A DNA stretch of 15,386 bases from Tannerellaceae bacterium (lineage in GTDB: Bacteria; Bacteroidota; Bacteroidia; Bacteroidales; Tannerellaceae): positions 1-15,386 of the forward strand of contig JAISRY010000087.1 of NCBI GenBank assembly GCA_031273385.1, given 5' to 3'. The first letter of the stretch is position 1. Each line of letters starts with the position of its first letter. A program made the position numbers and the translations under genes. Below are positions 15,189 to 15,386 of the stretch, one piece after another. The notes under the pieces were generated by a model that saw only the letters and a list, made by a program, of their open reading frames with translations, made no database searches and was not told where the DNA came from.

Positions 15189-15386
15189 TTATTCTGCGGT
15201 GATCTTTCCCTCGAGGGCGACGCTGGAGGCGTCTTTCCCGATCATGATGTTGAAGAGGCCGGGTTCTACGACGAAATTCAGATCCTTGTCCCACAGGCCG
15301 AAGCTGCGGTAGGGGAGGGAGAGTTCCACCTGTTTGCTTTCGCCGGGGGCGAGCGTGACGCGTTTGAACGCTTTCAGCTCTTTCAG
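15189..15386 (-). CDS. C-terminal end of a family 3 glycoside hydrolase (beta-glucosidase type), partial
   Basis: The gene runs off the right edge; only the last 65 codons and the TAA (15189-15191 on the plus strand) are in the window. Reading from 15386 on the minus strand, the product contains LKAFKRVTLAPGESKQVELS, then LWDKDLNFVVEPGLFNIMIG, and ends GKITAE. This is the typical fibronectin-type-III-like domain that closes GH3 beta-glucosidases and beta-xylosidases (BglX type). The catalytic domains lie outside the window, so the exact substrate cannot be told. It converges on the propeller gene and is probably a separate transcription unit for polysaccharide breakdown. Confidence 0.85.
   Translation of the reverse strand: MKELKAFKRVTLAPGESKQVELSLPYRSFGLWDKDLNFVVEPGLFNIMIGKDASSVALEGKITAE

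Noticed and set aside
15106..15312. Plus-strand open frame of 68 codons over the palindrome and the glycoside hydrolase end
   Set aside because: Its first half is made by the palindromic repeat and its second half is antisense to the conserved GH3 domain.

Overview
The window is a chromosomal segment of a bacterium of the order Bacteroidales (Bacteroidetes). The evidence is the promoter style (a TTTG or TTG box about 19-21 bp before TAnnTTTG), a Bacteroidetes-type trigger factor with an eroded PPIase domain, an alanine-glutamine signal-peptide cleavage style, an OstA_2-type protein beside SurA, and the gene order tig-clpP-clpX-recQ followed by SurA-like genes, an OstA-like gene and mutL. GC content is close to 50% by eye. 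A Tannerellaceae/Porphyromonadaceae-like genus is plausible, but the sequence does not prove it.

Layout. Positions 1-286 are non-coding and dense in small repeats: a nested inverted repeat, alternating AATGACG/CGTCATT cores, a heptanucleotide tandem repeat and a 25-nt direct repeat. A good Bacteroidales promoter (287-318) then drives tig, whose true start is 361. A second promoter (about 1807-1838) drives clpP-clpX, followed closely by recQ. From 6063 to 14833 there is a tight same-strand run: a two-domain parvulin-type PPIase, a degenerate SurA-like lipoprotein, a SurA-like chaperone, an OstA/LptA-like periplasmic protein, a small tail-anchored membrane protein, mutL, and a secreted Asp-box (sialidase-fold) protein. 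The SurA/OstA and small-protein/mutL junctions are 4-bp ATGA overlaps, which suggests translational coupling. Converging from the right edge on the minus strand is the C-terminal end of a family 3 glycoside hydrolase. The 355-bp convergent gap holds hairpins, a possible free-standing promoter-terminator unit (a small RNA candidate) and a large palindromic repeat.

How the genes fit together. Trigger factor and ClpXP form a cytoplasmic protein-quality module. RecQ and MutL are DNA-repair genes. The three SurA-like proteins plus the OstA-like protein form an envelope module, probably for folding outer-membrane proteins and moving lipopolysaccharide.

I see no clearly new defence, mobile or biosynthetic system. 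The most noteworthy signals are the loss of all three endonuclease motifs in MutL with its beta-clamp motif retained, complementary decay of the two PPIase domains of SurA, a VGY tripeptide at the ClpP-docking loop position of ClpX, and the palindromic and small-RNA-like structures in the two intergenic regions.
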